A DNA stretch of 64,000 nt from Mesocentrotus franciscanus (taxonomy: Eukaryota; Echinodermata; Echinoidea; Camarodonta; Strongylocentrotidae). Made by a program: the position numbers and the translations under genes. Under the pieces are notes generated by a model. That model was not told where the DNA came from, made no database searches, and saw only the letters and a list, made by a program, of their open reading frames with translations. The DNA lies in NCBI GenBank assembly GCA_037976565.1, contig CP137672.1, positions 22,158,335 through 22,222,334 on the forward strand, in the 5' to 3' direction. Positions 20,001-30,729 of the stretch are shown in pieces; position 1 is the stretch's first letter; each line of letters starts with the position of its first letter.

Positions 20001-20590
20001 TAACTCCGGCGTGCAGATACCCTACCAAAAAATACCAAAAATCAACTAAATCTTCATCAATGGATCAAATAATGGTCATGATTTAAAAGTCGTTAAGTTT
20101 CTGACCTGTTTCGTGTCAATTTTCTTATCTTTTTGGAGTATTTTTCCTGAAAACGAAGACCTATAATAATATACACTTTCTTACTCGATTGACGGCAAGC
20201 TGCTGCACAATACAATTGCATACCGTACCGACGGTGGGGTGCGTGCGGGCGCGCGAGTGCGTGAAGTTGGAGACCGTAATGATCAATTGCTAAGATTAAT
20301 TTAATGAGGATCTCAGATTACAGTCGCTAACTTCACTTACGCGCGCACCCGCACCCCATCGTCGGTACGGTATGCAATTGTAATGTGCAGCAGTTTGCCG
20401 TGAATCCCATGAGAAAGTGTATATTATAAGTATTTGTTTTTAGGAAAAATACTCCCCCCAAAATATTAAAATTGACACGAAAGGGGTAAGAAACATAACG
20501 CCTTCTAAATCATGACCATTATTTTCACAATTGATGAAGATTTAGTTGATTATTGGTATGTTCTAGTACGGTATCTCCACGCCGGAGTTA
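20001..20590. mobile_element. Large foldback element, ~590 bp, imperfect palindrome
   Basis: The left arm starts TAACTCCGGCGTGCAGATACC and the right arm ends with its inverse (GGTATCTCCACGCCGGAGTTA). Internal landmarks match in mirror order: AATCTTCATCAATGGATCAAATAATGG, TAATATACACTTTCTTACTCG, GCAATTGCATACCGTACCGACGG... The centre is near 20295 and the arms are about 290 bp. No transposase is present. The target duplication was not resolved. Confidence 0.82.
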
Positions 20591-20830
20591 CGGATACAAA
20601 ATGGATACGAAAGTACACTAGCGCCCTAGACCCGTCCCTATTCTACTCTAGTGTCATTCATATTTTTTTTAACAGAGTAAGCAACTATTCAAGTTTGCAA
20701 TTTTGACACAGCAAATACACAATTAATGACATCCTCTAAGAATGATCCATATTTAGGCATATTTTTAGGAGGTTTCTTTTTTTAGCATTCATTTCACACT
20801 TTCATTATTGTATCAACTGGATCAACACTC
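20591..20830. other. Spacer before the LINE
   Basis: No feature is recognised; the stretch includes a short T-run at about 20655 and AT-rich sequence. Confidence 0.4.
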
Positions 20831-22985
20831 TCTCTAATAAGGACTGTGATATGAGTCATGGAAAATATTCTCCACCTATCTTCAGAACAGTATGGTAGAA
20901 TGTATTCCAGTGACCAGACCCACACGCCGGAAGAAGAAGAGACAAGTTTACACGACCAGAGAATCAATTGCCTTGAGCAAGAAGAAACACAGGGCGTGGA
21001 CGCGTTATAAAGTGTCACTCAATCACAACGATTATAGATACTACAGAGATGTCAGCAACTCTCTACGGAACTTGACACGAACTCTCAGTATAAACTTCGA
21101 GAAGGACCTCACTCACAGCATCAGGCAGAATCCCAAAGATTTCTGCCGTTATGTCAACTCCAGAGTCAAAATAAAGAGAGGGATAGACGAAATTGTGTTA
21201 GAGAATGGTGAGCAAGCAACTGCAAGCAATGATATTGCTGAGGCTTACAATGCCCAATTTTCAAGTGTCTTCACTAAGGAGGATGTTATCAACATGCCAG
21301 CACCAGAGTGGCAATACAACGGACCACGCTTATCGTCTGTAGAAATCACGCAAGAAATAGTGGAGAAGCAGCTAAAGAAACTCAATGTCAACAAATCTGC
21401 TGGCCCTGATGGATTCCACCCCAGAGTGTTGAAGGAATTATCAAAAGAGATCAGTTGCCCCCTGGCAATTATTTTCCAAAGATCCCTAAACGAAGGTTTC
21501 CTGCTAACGGACTGGAAGACAGGCAATGTGATTCCTATCCACAAGAAAGGCAACAGACAACTTGCCAGTAACTACAGGCCAATAAGTTTAACCTCTACTA
21601 TTGGCAAGATCATGGAGTCCATTATAAGGAATGCTGTAATGGACCACATCATCGACAATGACATACTGCATGATGCCCAGCATGGCTTCACTCCTGGCCG
21701 GTCATGTTGCACACAACTTATGAATCAAATGGAAGACTGGACTAGACTAGCTACTAGACCTAGGAAAACCAATGGATGTGTTTTACCTAGATGTGAGTAA
21801 GGCCTTTGATACTGTGCCTCACCAACGGCTGCTGAATAAAGTTGAAGCCTACGGCATCGAGCACCAGGTTCTCAAATGGATCGAAGCCTTCTTGATATAG
21901 GACGAGTTCAGAGGGTAGCAATCGGAGGGGACTTCTCAGAATGGACTCCAGTAATCAGCGGCGTGCCTCAGGGTAGCGTCCTCGGGCCCCAACTCTGTGT
22001 CCTCTACGTAAATGACCTTCCCTGCTTAATTAGAAATGGCATTCAAATCTATGCTGATGATACCAAGATATATGGAGAAGTCACTACATCAACCCAACAA
22101 GACTTAATGCAGGAAGATTTGAACAAAGCAGCTTCTTGGGCCAATTCCTGGCAACTCATGCACCTTCAACTCAGCAAAATCTAAAGGAAATCATAGGAAA
22201 AGGGAATACCAAGTCATCGTACCACCTAAACAACCAAACAATTCAAGAAACCGTTGCAGAAAAGGATCTGGGCGTCATGGTAGACGATGAGTTGACTTTT
22301 CACGCACATATTGACACGGCAGTTAAAAGAGCCAATCAGACGTTAGGACTCATAAAGAGAACTTTCACGAATATATCAAGACATACATTACCAATCCTGT
22401 TCAAGGCCATTGTTCGTCCTCTTCTCGAATATGGTAACGTCATCTGGCATCCATGGTTCAAGAGCGAAGCAGTGAAAATCGAGAAGGTACAAAGAAGAGC
22501 AACAAAGTTAATTCCCGAGATCAAACACCTATCCTACCAGGACAGACTCAAAAACCTCAGTATGTAGTCTCTGCAATACCGAAGGATAAGAGGAGATATG
22601 ATAGAAGTCTACAAGTTGATGAACGGCCTCGTAAACTCCGATCCCACAGCCTTCTTCACATTTGCACCTCATGAAGCTACAAGAGGACACCACCAGAAGC
22701 TGTATAAGCAAAGAAGCAACAGAGCCCTAAGAAGGAACAGCTTCAGTCAGAGAGTAGTAGAATCCTGGAATAGCCTCCCTTCATTTGTCAACTCCGCACC
22801 ATCACTAAATTCCTTCAAAACTTATCTGGATTAGACCGAAAACTTCAGTCTCTGATATCAACGGTTGTTCCGCTGAGATTGCATCTGGCTCCTCTGACCG
22901 CCTCTATACATAGACTGAAGTACGTTAATGGAGTAGTGTGGGAAACGAATGGTTCAGATCGGCCGGACCGCGATGAATGAGATAT
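20830..22985 (+). mobile_element. CR1/Jockey-type non-LTR retrotransposon, 5' truncated
   Basis: The element contains the linker, reverse transcriptase and C-terminal portions of an ORF2-like protein, followed by a short 3' untranslated part (from 22835) ending about 22985. The apurinic endonuclease that should precede the reverse transcriptase is absent, so the copy is 5' truncated as is typical of LINEs. Exact ends and target duplication could not be fixed. Confidence 0.85.
20892..22834 (+). pseudogene. LINE reverse transcriptase, frameshifted
   Basis: The first open part (20892-21800) contains the linker motif NPKDFCRYVNSRVK, then KSAGPDGFHPRVLKEL, DWKTGNVIPIHKKGN, NYRPISLTSTIGKIMES and the QHGFTPGRSC block. 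A frameshift near 21755 precedes motif A (FYLDVSKAFDTVPH). Further breaks occur around 21895 before GVPQGSVLGP and the catalytic YADDTKIYG (22050), near 22150 (WANSWQLMH), and at 22565. The C-terminal region includes QRRATKLIPEIKHLSYQDRL, then DMIEVYKLMNG and SFSQRVVESWNSLP, ending at TAG 22834. All key catalytic aspartates are present, but at least three frame breaks make it a pseudogene. Confidence 0.88.
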
Positions 22986-23875
22986 GCAACGAGTTTTTCA
23001 CTCTTTACGTCTTCATATATCCACTTTGGCTGCAATTTTACACTGAATTTTATTAAAAATTAAAAATAACACAGAAATATCTACTTTGACTTACGATAGC
23101 TTGCTCATTTAGATCCTATATTAATGATTAATCCGAGAAAGTCTTGTAGTCAACAAGATTTGTTGTCAGCCATCTTGGTTTAAGTTGATGAATATTCATT
23201 TTTTCTTTTCGAACGTCCAATAGCTACGTATGAGTCAGCCCGGCTTGAGCCGGTGATGTTTGAATATTCATAAGCCCAATATCAAACACGTGCTCTGATT
23301 GGCCATTGGGCTTGTTTTGGTCGGTTGACCCGGAAATATATCGGGCGGGTCATGTCATAGATTACCAGTTCGAATGCATGAACGTACCATTTCCTTGGTT
23401 CTGAGATAAAAATTGGATAACTCATATACGTAAGTCTGTAAATTTCGCATTTAGAAATGAGTCATTAAAAAAAATGATAACTGTACATAGGAGAAAAATA
23501 GACCTAGTATTTTTTTATCTGATTTATAAATCAGAAAATTAGATCTAAATAAAAAAAATCGTGGGAGAAAGTTTTTGGGACCAAAGCGGGCCACAATCGG
23601 CTCAATCTCTCCCCGTGGTGCGAGCCGTATGGGGTACCGTCTGTGTATGGGGAATGTCAACAAATGTCAGTTTTATTAAAGAATGACCCATACCAGACGG
23701 TTATTTCTGTCTAATCTGGATAAGCACTGGTCCTCCCAACACCAAATGCTTCCATAAAATCAATCCGTGCGTCCACCCACCATGCAAGCAATATATAATA
23801 ACAGTTCAGGTCAAAACCAAGCACCATTCGACGAAGCGACCGGAAGATCCAACAGGAATACATGTTAAATCTTAC
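22986..23875. other. No recognisable gene
   Basis: Mixed sequence without supported open frames. A repeated AATGAGTCATTAAA / TTTATTAAAGAATGAC pair at about 23455 and 23676 forms an inverted repeat and may bound a small MITE-like stretch. Confidence 0.4.
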
Positions 23876-24734
23876 ATGTTACATGCAGGCCCCGCAGAAC
23901 GTTTTTCAAAGTGGGGGGGGGGGCTAAAGTATTTAAGATCAAGTAGAGCAAAGCGAGCGAAGCAAGTGGAGCGTAAATTATGGGTCCAAGGGCAAAGCCC
24001 CGGCGGGGGTCAAGGGGCAAGGCCCATGAAGCTCAGGGGTTTTAGGCATTTAATTAGGGTGCGTCAGATGAGCATCCAGGGGCCCGCCTAAGGGTCCCTG
24101 GTGGGGTCTAGGGGCGGATCCCCCGGAAGCTCAGGGGTTTTAAGCATAAAATTACGATCACATGAGCATCCAGGGACCGCCTTAGGGTCCTTGGTGGGGT
24201 CAAGGGGACAGAGCCCCCGGAAGCTCAGGGGTTTTAGGCAATTGCAGTCAGTTAAGCATCCAGAGACTGCCTTAGAGCCCTTGGTGGTCTCCAGGGGGCA
24301 GAGCCTTCGGAAACTCAGGGGTTTTGAAAAAGTACTATGTTAAAGAGAAAGAGAAAGAAAGAACGATTGGCCTGCTAGTGTCGCAAATGAGGTATCAAAA
24401 TATGCTCATCTGAGCGTAATTAAATGCCTAAATCCCCTGAGCTTACAGGTGCTCCGCCCCTGGACCCCACCAAGGGCCGTAACACAGGCCCCTGGATGCT
24501 CATCTGACCGTAATTAAATACCTAAAACCCCTGAGCTTTTGGGGGCTCCACCCCTGGACCCCACGCCAATTTACGCTCAACTCACTTTGCTCGATACGCT
24601 CTACCTGATTGTTGATACTCCACTTCAAAAAAACGTTCCGCCAGGGGCCAGCATGTTACGTGTAAGAGTGGTGGCGATGCATCTTTTTCTTCTGCCCCCC
24701 GAGAACGTTTTTGCTCACTACGCCTCTGCCCCTG
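23876..24734 (-). mobile_element. Truncated hAT-like element with inverted GC-rich subrepeats
   Basis: The right end is the inverse of CAGGGGCAGAGGCGTAGTGAGC. Inside are units of the form AAGCTCAGGGGTTTTAGGCA / TTAATTACGGTCAGATGAGC / ATCCAGGGGCC..., in direct orientation over 24020-24330 and inverted over 24390-24560, so the element folds back near 24360. The sequences ATGCAGGCCCCGC.GAACGTTTTTC (23882) and its inverse (24640) show kinship with the ends of the elements at 26161-29754 and 37411-40586. The left terminus is missing. Confidence 0.7.
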
Positions 24735-25227
24735 GAAGGTGAGTCCCCTGGAATGTTTGCCCTCCCCCAACCCAACCCACTCCGGCCAAACTGCTTCCGG
24801 CGCGCCTGGTTGCGATGTCAGGAATGCTCGTTTAACCTTTTTGGTAATCCTGCCAGTGACAAAAATATATTCCCCACTGAAATAGTGCTTAACCGGGGCT
24901 CAACCATGCAGCTACGCTTTTTATAACTTAATTGAATATATTATTTTTCTAAGTCCCAATAACTATTGTTCTGTGTCGGGAAACACACCGCATACTGAGC
25001 CTTGAAATATCATCTTGAAAAAGATAATTAAAGGTCTGTAGGCCTATCCCGCATGGGTGTATTCCCGATTTGTTAAGGGGGTGTTTAGCCTTACTAGTTT
25101 TTCAGTTCAACTTAAATCATTTAATGACATGCAGGAGCGGTGGAACGATATGGAAGTGGGGGTGGGGCGGTAATAAGCTCAAAGGAGCTTTACCAATGAG
25201 CCTAAAAAAGATACCGGTAATAACAAC
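24735..25227. other. No recognisable feature
   Basis: Unique-looking sequence with no supported open frame, repeat or RNA gene. Confidence 0.45.
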
Positions 25228-25296
25228 ACTACTACTAATTTACTACTACTACTACTACTCTACTTTACTATACTACTACTACTAATAATAATACTA

Positions 25297-25330
<34 letters not shown>

Positions 25331-25375
25331 CAATTTAACGATGGTGATGATGATGATGACGATGACGACGACAAC
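25228..25375. repeat. Compound trinucleotide microsatellite (TAC)n-(AAT)n-(GAT)n
   Basis: Runs of TAC/ACT (25240-25285), then AATAATAAT and a GATGATGAT run (25299-25330), then interrupted GAT/GAC repeats. Confidence 0.92.
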
Positions 25376-25399
25376 AATAATAAAGAGTAATAATAATTA

Positions 25400-25556
25400 A
25401 TAACTGCAACAAGCCAGAACTTGTCGTCAGGGATAACACAGTAAATATCATCGAGGTCACCGTTCCCCATGACATCAACATCGCCGTCAAAGAAAGAGAC
25501 AAACGTCTCAAGTTGAAGACCTCAGGATAGAGATCGAGAGGATGTGGAACGTTCAA
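25400..25556 (+). pseudogene. Retroelement C-terminal fragment, frameshifted
   Basis: The plus strand encodes NKPELVVRDNTVNIIEVTVP-HDINIAVKERDK, and in another frame QVEDLRIEIERMWNVQ. The pattern N-[KR]-P-[DE]-L...I-[ID]-[EV]-V-x-V-P-x-D-x-N-I...E-[IV]-x-R-[ML]-W is the conserved C-terminal block of a class of animal reverse-transcriptase-derived ORFs. Here it is broken by a one-base shift near 25515 and has no reverse transcriptase next to it. Confidence 0.5.
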
Positions 25557-26160
25557 TTCAATTCAATTCATTCATTTTATTTTAATTCATTTTATTTCTT
25601 TCTCCATGAAAAATATTAAAACATACAAACATGGTATACGGATAAAAGATTGATTACAAAAAAATACAAAGGGACTGAGGAGCAAACAAAATGTTATGGG
25701 AATGTGGGGTTAACGAAAAGGGCAATTAGCCTTATGAGCGTCAACCCCGCCTTAAAAAATATACACTGTATTGTTGAGAAAAGAAAAAAAGGAAAAGGAA
25801 AACAGAGAAAACCTGAACACCAATACAAAAGAAGAAGAAAAAAAAATGGAAGGAGAATTCGGGAAGGGGTTGGGGAATACAATAAAAAGTGCATTAACTG
25901 AAACGTAACGTCATTAAGTTTGAGATTGAATACAAATGATAAAAGATGGGATTTATACAATCGTTTAAAAAATATTCATTGAATTAGAGTTTTTCATATT
26001 AAACGAGATATTTTTCCATAAAACTGGCCCTTTGAAAAAAACTGTATTTTTAAAAACATTTGTACGGATTTTAGGAAAATGAAAATAACAAGCATTACGA
26101 GTTTCATGAGAATGTACTTCATAATTGAATGTAAATTTACATGACATGGACCTTGGCAAT
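25553..26160 (-). pseudogene. LINE 3' end: C-terminus and 3' UTR with ATTGA tail
   Basis: On the minus strand about 26159-25965 encodes a C-terminal block with VHSHETRNACYFHFPKIRTN, then FFKGPVLWKNIS and (one frame over) LYKSHLLSFVF. This matches the H-x-T-R...P.xRTN...GPxLWNxLP...LKxxLL pattern at the end of Jockey/CR1-type ORFs. A 3' UTR follows (GGCTAATTGCCCTTT at 25722), ending in AAATGAATTAAAATAAAATGA and a short ATTGA tandem tail at 25553-25580, a common LINE 3' signature. The upstream part is cut off by the hAT-like element starting at 26161. Confidence 0.6.
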
Positions 26161-26801
26161 CACTGGCGTACTGGTGGGGCTTGGGGGCGCTAGCCCCAAA
26201 TAAAATTAAACCATGACTTATTTTCAATTCCATACAAGTGATTTATAAATGTTCGTGATATCACATGATTTTCAACAAAAATGCGCGTTTCTCCATTTCT
26301 GTTGCAAACTGACACATTCCCAAATAGCCAGGAAGAGCATAATTATGTTTTTTATAGTCACTATTAATTTAGTGTCCACTAACAGTAACACTAGTAGATA
26401 ACCGTATTATACGGCGTATATCCAGTTTAGCGAAAAGTCTGGACGCAATGTTCCCGGAACCACCGGTAGGTGCCGCACCACACGACTAGGGCTTTAACGG
26501 AACACTCTTAATTACTTTCGTAGTAAAATACCAGGTAATGACCTAAAATGCCCCAGATATGTATGTTGTAGCCAACATTTTGACATTGTATCGCATGGAA
26601 CGCCTTAGAATGGTTTCAAGAGGGTTAAAACGCTGAAAAACATACGAAACAGTATATATCTGAGCCAAAAAGTGAATTTTATTATTTTATTTAGTAGACC
26701 TGTGACGTCACACAGAACGTCATCTTCGGCATCATAGGTCTTGGAAGCAACGTCTTCGGAAGCATTCGGATGCTCGGAAATGTCACCCAAACAAAGTTGA
26801 A

Positions 26802-27257
26802 AGTTCGGTTATCCTATACTTTAGTGTGTTTTATTATTTTGGGTTTCTAACTTCAGTTAACAGCTCTACATGCATATAATACATACGTTGTGTCATACGG
26901 CCGTGCACATGGGCGAGTTCGGTTATCCTATACTTTAGTGTGTTTTATTATTTTGGGTTTCTAACTTCAGTTAACAGCTCTACATGCATATAATACATAC
27001 GTTGTGTCATACGGCCGTGCACATGGGCGAGTTCGGTTATCCTATACTTTAGTGTGTTTTATTATTTTGGGTTTCTAACTTCAGTTAACAGCTCTACATG
27101 CATATAATACATACGTTGTGTCATACGGCCGTGCACATGGGCGAGTTCGGTTATCCTATACTTTAGTGTGTTTTATTATTTTGGGTTTCTAACTTCAGTT
27201 AACAGCTCTACATGCATATAATACATACGTTGTGTCATACGGCCGTGCACATGGGCG
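26802..27257. repeat. 114-bp satellite, four essentially identical copies
   Basis: Units start AGTTCGGTTATCCTATAC at 26802, 26916, 27030 and 27144 and each ends in CGGCCGTGCACATGGGCG. I see no differences between copies over most of the unit, which implies very recent amplification or gene conversion. Confidence 0.95.
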
Positions 27258-27289
27258 CGCACAGGCGGATTTTAAAGTGACACACTGGT

Positions 27290-27835
27290 TATTGAATCTA
27301 AGGGTTTTTATTATTAATGAACAGAGGGCAGTATTGTTTAAGGGTGATGAAAAGAGGGAAGGCATAGTCATGTAGCCTGGATGATTAGGGGCTAGAGTGG
27401 TGGGGGTGGTGGGGGAGGTGTCCGGGAAGGGGCGTTAAGGGATAAAAAGGAGTGTTTATTACCTACTTCGTTTTAAGGGTTTAATTAATAAGGAACAGTG
27501 GGCAAGATTGGGGGTTGGGCGTAGTGATGTAGTCTGGATGATTAGGGGCTCGGGAGGGGGTCGGGGTAAGGGATATAAAGGAGTGTATATTACCTACTTG
27601 TTTTAAGGGGTTTTATTATTAATGAACAGAGGGCAGTATTGTTTAAGGGTGATGAAAAGAGGGAAGGCATAGTCATGTAGCCTGGAAGATTAGGGGCTAG
27701 GGGGTGGGGAGGGGTCCAGGAAGGGGGTTAAGGGGATACAAAAGGAGTGTTTATTACCTACTTCGTTTTAAGGGGTTTAATTAATAAGGAACAGTGGGCA
27801 AGATTGGGGGGGTGGGCGTAGTGATATAGTCTGGT
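27290..27835. repeat. ~305-bp duplicated G-rich tandem block with ~150-bp half units
   Basis: TTTTATTATTAATGAACAGAG, then GGCAGTATTGTTTAAGGGTG and TAGCCTGGATGATTAGGGG, recurs at about 27305 and 27610. In between, TTTAATTAATAAGGAACAGTG starts an alternate half unit at about 27478 and 27775. Confidence 0.85.
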
Positions 27836-27858
27836 TCAAAAAACAGCTGGATACCCGT

Positions 27859-27993
27859 ATGTCCGGCCTATATATAGAGAAGAGCTTAGAAAAGACCGCG
27901 GCAGCTCTAGTCGGTACGCGGGGGAATGCGCAGTCGCCTGCGCCCAGGGTTTGTTTTGGATGTGGCGAGGAGGGTCATTTCCGGAGGGAATGT
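27859..27993 (+). pseudogene. Retroelement Gag-like CCHC zinc-knuckle fragment, left copy
   Basis: The plus frame contains VCFGCGEEGHFRREC, a perfect C-x2-C-x4-H-x4-C zinc knuckle as found at the nucleocapsid end of Gag proteins and in other nucleic-acid-binding proteins. Upstream residues (SGLYIEKSLEKTAAALVG) are compatible with a Gag-type context. It is cut off downstream by the CAGGCGCGGATCCAGGGGG terminus of the purine-rich cassette. The same fragment is present in inverse orientation at 40172-40310. It is a short relic, not a functional gene. Confidence 0.6.
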
Positions 27994-27997
27994 TCCA

Positions 27998-28514
27998 CAG
28001 GCGCGGATCCAGGGGGCGAGCGGGCCTTGCCCCCCTCCCCCGCAAAGAAAAAGAAAAAAGAGAGAGAGAGAGAGAAGGAAAAAAGGAAAAAAGGAAAAGA
28101 GGAGATAAAGGGAAGGAAAAAAAGAGGAAGAAGAAAAGAAAAGAAGGGGGATATCAGTTGCAATTTTCCCGCCAACAAGTTGTGGATCGGAGGGGGCAAA
28201 GGCCCTTGCCTCTCCCCTCGCCCCCGCCAAAAAAAAAGAGAGAGAAGGGAAAGGGAAAGAGGAGAGCTAAAGGGAACAAAAAAGAGGAAGAAGAAAAGAA
28301 AAGGGTGAAAAGAAGGGAGATCAGATGCGTTTAATTCCGCCAACAACATGTGGATCGGGGGCGAAAGGCCCTTGCCCCTAGCAAATCTAAAGAGAGAGAG
28401 GAGGAAGGGAAGGGAAAGGAAAGGGGGAGGGAAAGGTAAGGAAAGAAAGAGAGAAAGAAGATAGGTAGGGAGATCAGTTGCGATTTTTCCCGCCAACAAG
28501 GTGTAGATCGGGGG
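27998..28514 (+). repeat. Purine-rich tandem cassette with hAT-like left end
   Basis: The cassette starts CAGGCGCGGATCCAGGGGG and contains three ~170-bp units. Each alternates a GA-rich block (AAGAGAGAGAGAGAGAAGG) with the block TTTCCCGCCAACAAG.TGTGGATCGGGGG and a GCCCTTGCCCC block. It is the inverse of the unit at 12620-13382 and equivalent to 39660-40169. Confidence 0.82.
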
Positions 28515-28906
28515 ACACTGGCGTACTGATGGGGGTGAGCCAATTAGTGTCCTGCCAGTGTCACAATAAAATTCAAAACGTGGTTCATTTCTAATTCGAT
28601 ACCGGTGATTTACAAATGTTGCTGAAATGACATAATTATCCGAGATTTTTCCTCACTTTTTAGTAAATTATACTTTTTTATGCGTTTGTTGGAAAATTAC
28701 AAATTCCTAAATTTGCAGTCAGGCAAGAAATATGCTTATTTAGAGGCCTACATGGCAGGGCCCGCAGAACGACGGGGCTCCGGGACCTCGAGCTCCGCCC
28801 CCACTTTTTGGAAAAAGTATACTAAACAGGCGCGGATCTACGGGGAGTTAGGGGGTTTAAACCCCCCACCCTTGGGCCGCCAAAAAAAAAAAAGAAGAAA
28901 AAAAAA

Positions 28907-28999
28907 ACGCACACTGGAGAGAAACCTTTCAAGTACATGTACAAATATTGTGAGAAGAGATTCAACTCATTTGGTAACTTAACCAAACACATGATAACT
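28907..28999 (+). pseudogene. Captured C2H2 zinc-finger exon fragment, left copy
   Basis: The plus frame reads THTGEKPFKYMYKYCEKRF then NSFGNLTKHM. THTGEKPF is the canonical linker between tandem C2H2 fingers, and xYCEKRFx5LTKHM is the body of one finger. The first zinc-binding Cys is replaced by Tyr, two residues are inserted relative to the right copy, and the last His is lost (ITL instead of ITH), so it cannot bind zinc normally. It lies directly between the G-rich start of the MITE and its tandem units. Confidence 0.8.
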
Positions 29000-29405
29000 C
29001 TGGATATTACTGTGTATTAAACTGTTACTTGATTTAAAAGACGTTATCATGCTGCTTTTAAGGTCTCCAATGTGTTAGTAGATGCCAGGAAAACACCACT
29101 TACGGGGGTTCAAAATAGCCCCCAAAAAATCGCCTCGCCGCTACGCGGCTCGTGGACGATGCTCCACATCGTCATTGGGTCAAATTGTTTTAACTGTTAC
29201 TTGATTTAAAAATTCGTTATCAAGCACTGCTTTTTATGGACTCCATCGTGGTATTAGATGCCAGGAAAACATCACATACGGGCCGGGAGGTTCAAAATAG
29301 CCCCCCCCCAAAAAAAAAACAAACAAACAAAAAAAAATCGCCTCGCCGCTTCGCGGTTCGTGGACGATGCTCAGCATCGTCATTTGGTCACCCCTTAGCA
29401 AAAGG
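29000..29405. repeat. Two ~190-bp tandem units with CGCCTCGCCGCTACGCGGC hairpin
   Basis: Each unit contains AACTGTTACTTGATTTAAAA, then ATGCCAGGAAAACA and TTCAAAATAGCCCCC, then the GC-rich block ATCGCCTCGCCGCT-CGCGG-TCGTGGACGATGCT and its small hairpins. Confidence 0.85.
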
Positions 29406-29754
29406 CTTAATCCGCACCTGCTAAAGAGAAATAGCAAAGAAAGAGAGAAAATAAGAAAGAATAGTGACCTGCCAGTGTCACAAAATAATGAGGTATCAAA
29501 ATATGCTCATCTGACCGTAATTAGATGCCCATATATACCCCCTGAGCTTCCGGGACTCTGCCCCTGACCCCTGCCGGGGCTTTGCCCCTAGACCCCACGC
29601 CAATTTACACTACGCTCTATACTTGATCGTAAATACTTTAGCCTCCCCCTACCCACTTTGAAAAACGTTCAGCGGGGCCTGCATGTAAGAGTGGGGTGAT
29701 GCAGATTTTTTTGTCTGCCAGCCCCCCCAAACTTTTTTGCTCATTACGCCACTG

Positions 29755-30504
29755 CAACCCTTGGAACACATAAACATAAATATAGCAATATTAAAATTAT
29801 TTATATCATAAACATTTAGAAGCTTTAATTGTTAGTTGTTAGATGGCGCTCGCTTGGACTGTCGATTGGGGTAGCCCGTTCCAGCTGTTAATTGATCGAA
29901 CAGCATTAAGGGACCTCTGCTTAACACTTGTCTTACTGCTTCTCAACTTTGAAGATATGACCTCTCGTCCTACTTTCTTTTCATGTCTGTGAATTACCAT
30001 TTATGCTGAGAGTCTGGACGGCCGCGGCTGCCGGGCAGCCGGCAGCCCCGGCCAGGCACACACACGGTACGGTACAGCTCACAGTCACAGTCACAGTAGG
30101 CCTACAGGCTACACACTGCACAGCGAATGCACAAATCACAATCTTAAAAGTTTTATGTTTACTAAATAATCTTGAGGCTAGCGATAATTTCGCTGAGGTA
30201 TAGGAACGGTAATATTGGAATGTAAAGATACATAACAGCATATTCCTACCATTAAAAAGTTTCCTGAGACAGAAAAATGAACTTAAATACCGAGAAGTTT
30301 TCCGGCGATCGTACGCCTTCGGTTTGTCAAAAATATATTCTTGTTGCAAGGTAAATCAGCTTTATTCTTTAGAACAGCTCTCAAAAAACTCACAATTTCC
30401 CTATTTCCTGTCATGACTGTGTTCAAAAAAGCATAATGAATATATAAAATGACAAAGTTCATGTAAGATGAGGGATTTTAGATCTAGAAATCATGAGGGG
30501 AAAA
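29755..30504. other. No recognisable gene
   Basis: Contains short low-complexity runs (CACACACGGTACGGTACAG, CAGTCACAGTCACAGT at about 30060-30100) and no supported coding sequence. Confidence 0.45.
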
Positions 30505-30640
30505 AAGTGGGGCGAGCTGTCCCAAAAGGCACCCCACCCTGGACAACTCGCCATGGGCGAGTTGTCCGGGGTACTGTGGCGAGTTGTCTTGTGGCGAGCT
30601 GTCTTTGTGGCGAGTTGTCTGGACCCCGTTTAATACATGC
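30505..30640. repeat. GGCGAGTTGTC repeats with perfect hairpin
   Basis: The word GGCGAG(T/C)TGTC occurs five times. At 30541-30567 GGACAACTCGCC-ATG-GGCGAGTTGTCC forms a perfect 12-bp stem with a three-base loop. Confidence 0.85.
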
Positions 30641-30729
30641 CAGTTTCCACACTCAACAACAACAACATATCGAACACCTTCGGACAGTGGCGCTTTTTCA
30701 CACGATAATTGTACAAAATTAGAACTTAC

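Larger units (their letters stand above)
26452..27845. repeat. Satellite-rich insertion in the left hAT-like element
   Basis: In the right copy the sequence GCGAAAAGTCTGGATAC is continuous; here it is split after GAAAAGTCTGGA (26452) and resumes at CAGCTGGATACCC (27838). The extra DNA contains a 114-bp satellite and a second tandem family. Either this was inserted here or it was lost from the right copy. Confidence 0.75.
28827..29420 (+). mobile_element. Nested hAT-like MITE carrying a zinc-finger fragment, 594 bp
   Basis: The element starts CAGGCGCGGATCTACGGGG and ends with the inverse of CAGGTGCGGATTAAGCC. Contents are GGGGGTTTAAACCCCCC near the start, a C2H2 zinc-finger fragment, then two ~190-bp tandem units. 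The homologous element in the right copy (38379-39366) has four units, which accounts for its greater length. No clean 8-bp duplication was seen. Confidence 0.7.
26161..29754 (+). mobile_element. Composite non-autonomous hAT-like element, left copy
   Basis: The element starts CACTGGCGTACTGGTGGGG and ends CATTACGCCACTG, inverted termini of the same type as 37411-40586, of which it is an inverted copy over most of its length. A second internal start, CACTGGCGTACTGATGGGG, lies at 28516, indicating nesting of two related elements. Relative to the right copy it carries an additional ~1.4 kb (26452-27845). It contains no transposase; cargo includes a CCHC fragment, a purine-rich cassette and a smaller hAT-like element with a zinc-finger fragment. 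No clear 8-bp duplication was found (flanks TTGGCAAT and CAACCCTT). Confidence 0.78.

Noticed and set aside
23876..24343. Two plus-strand frames over the GC-rich subrepeats
   Set aside because: Repeat-driven; sequences are subunits of a hAT-like element with no recognised domain.
27907..28543. Several overlapping frames rich in Lys/Arg/Glu or Phe/Ser
   Set aside because: Purine/pyrimidine bias of the tandem cassette, not coding.
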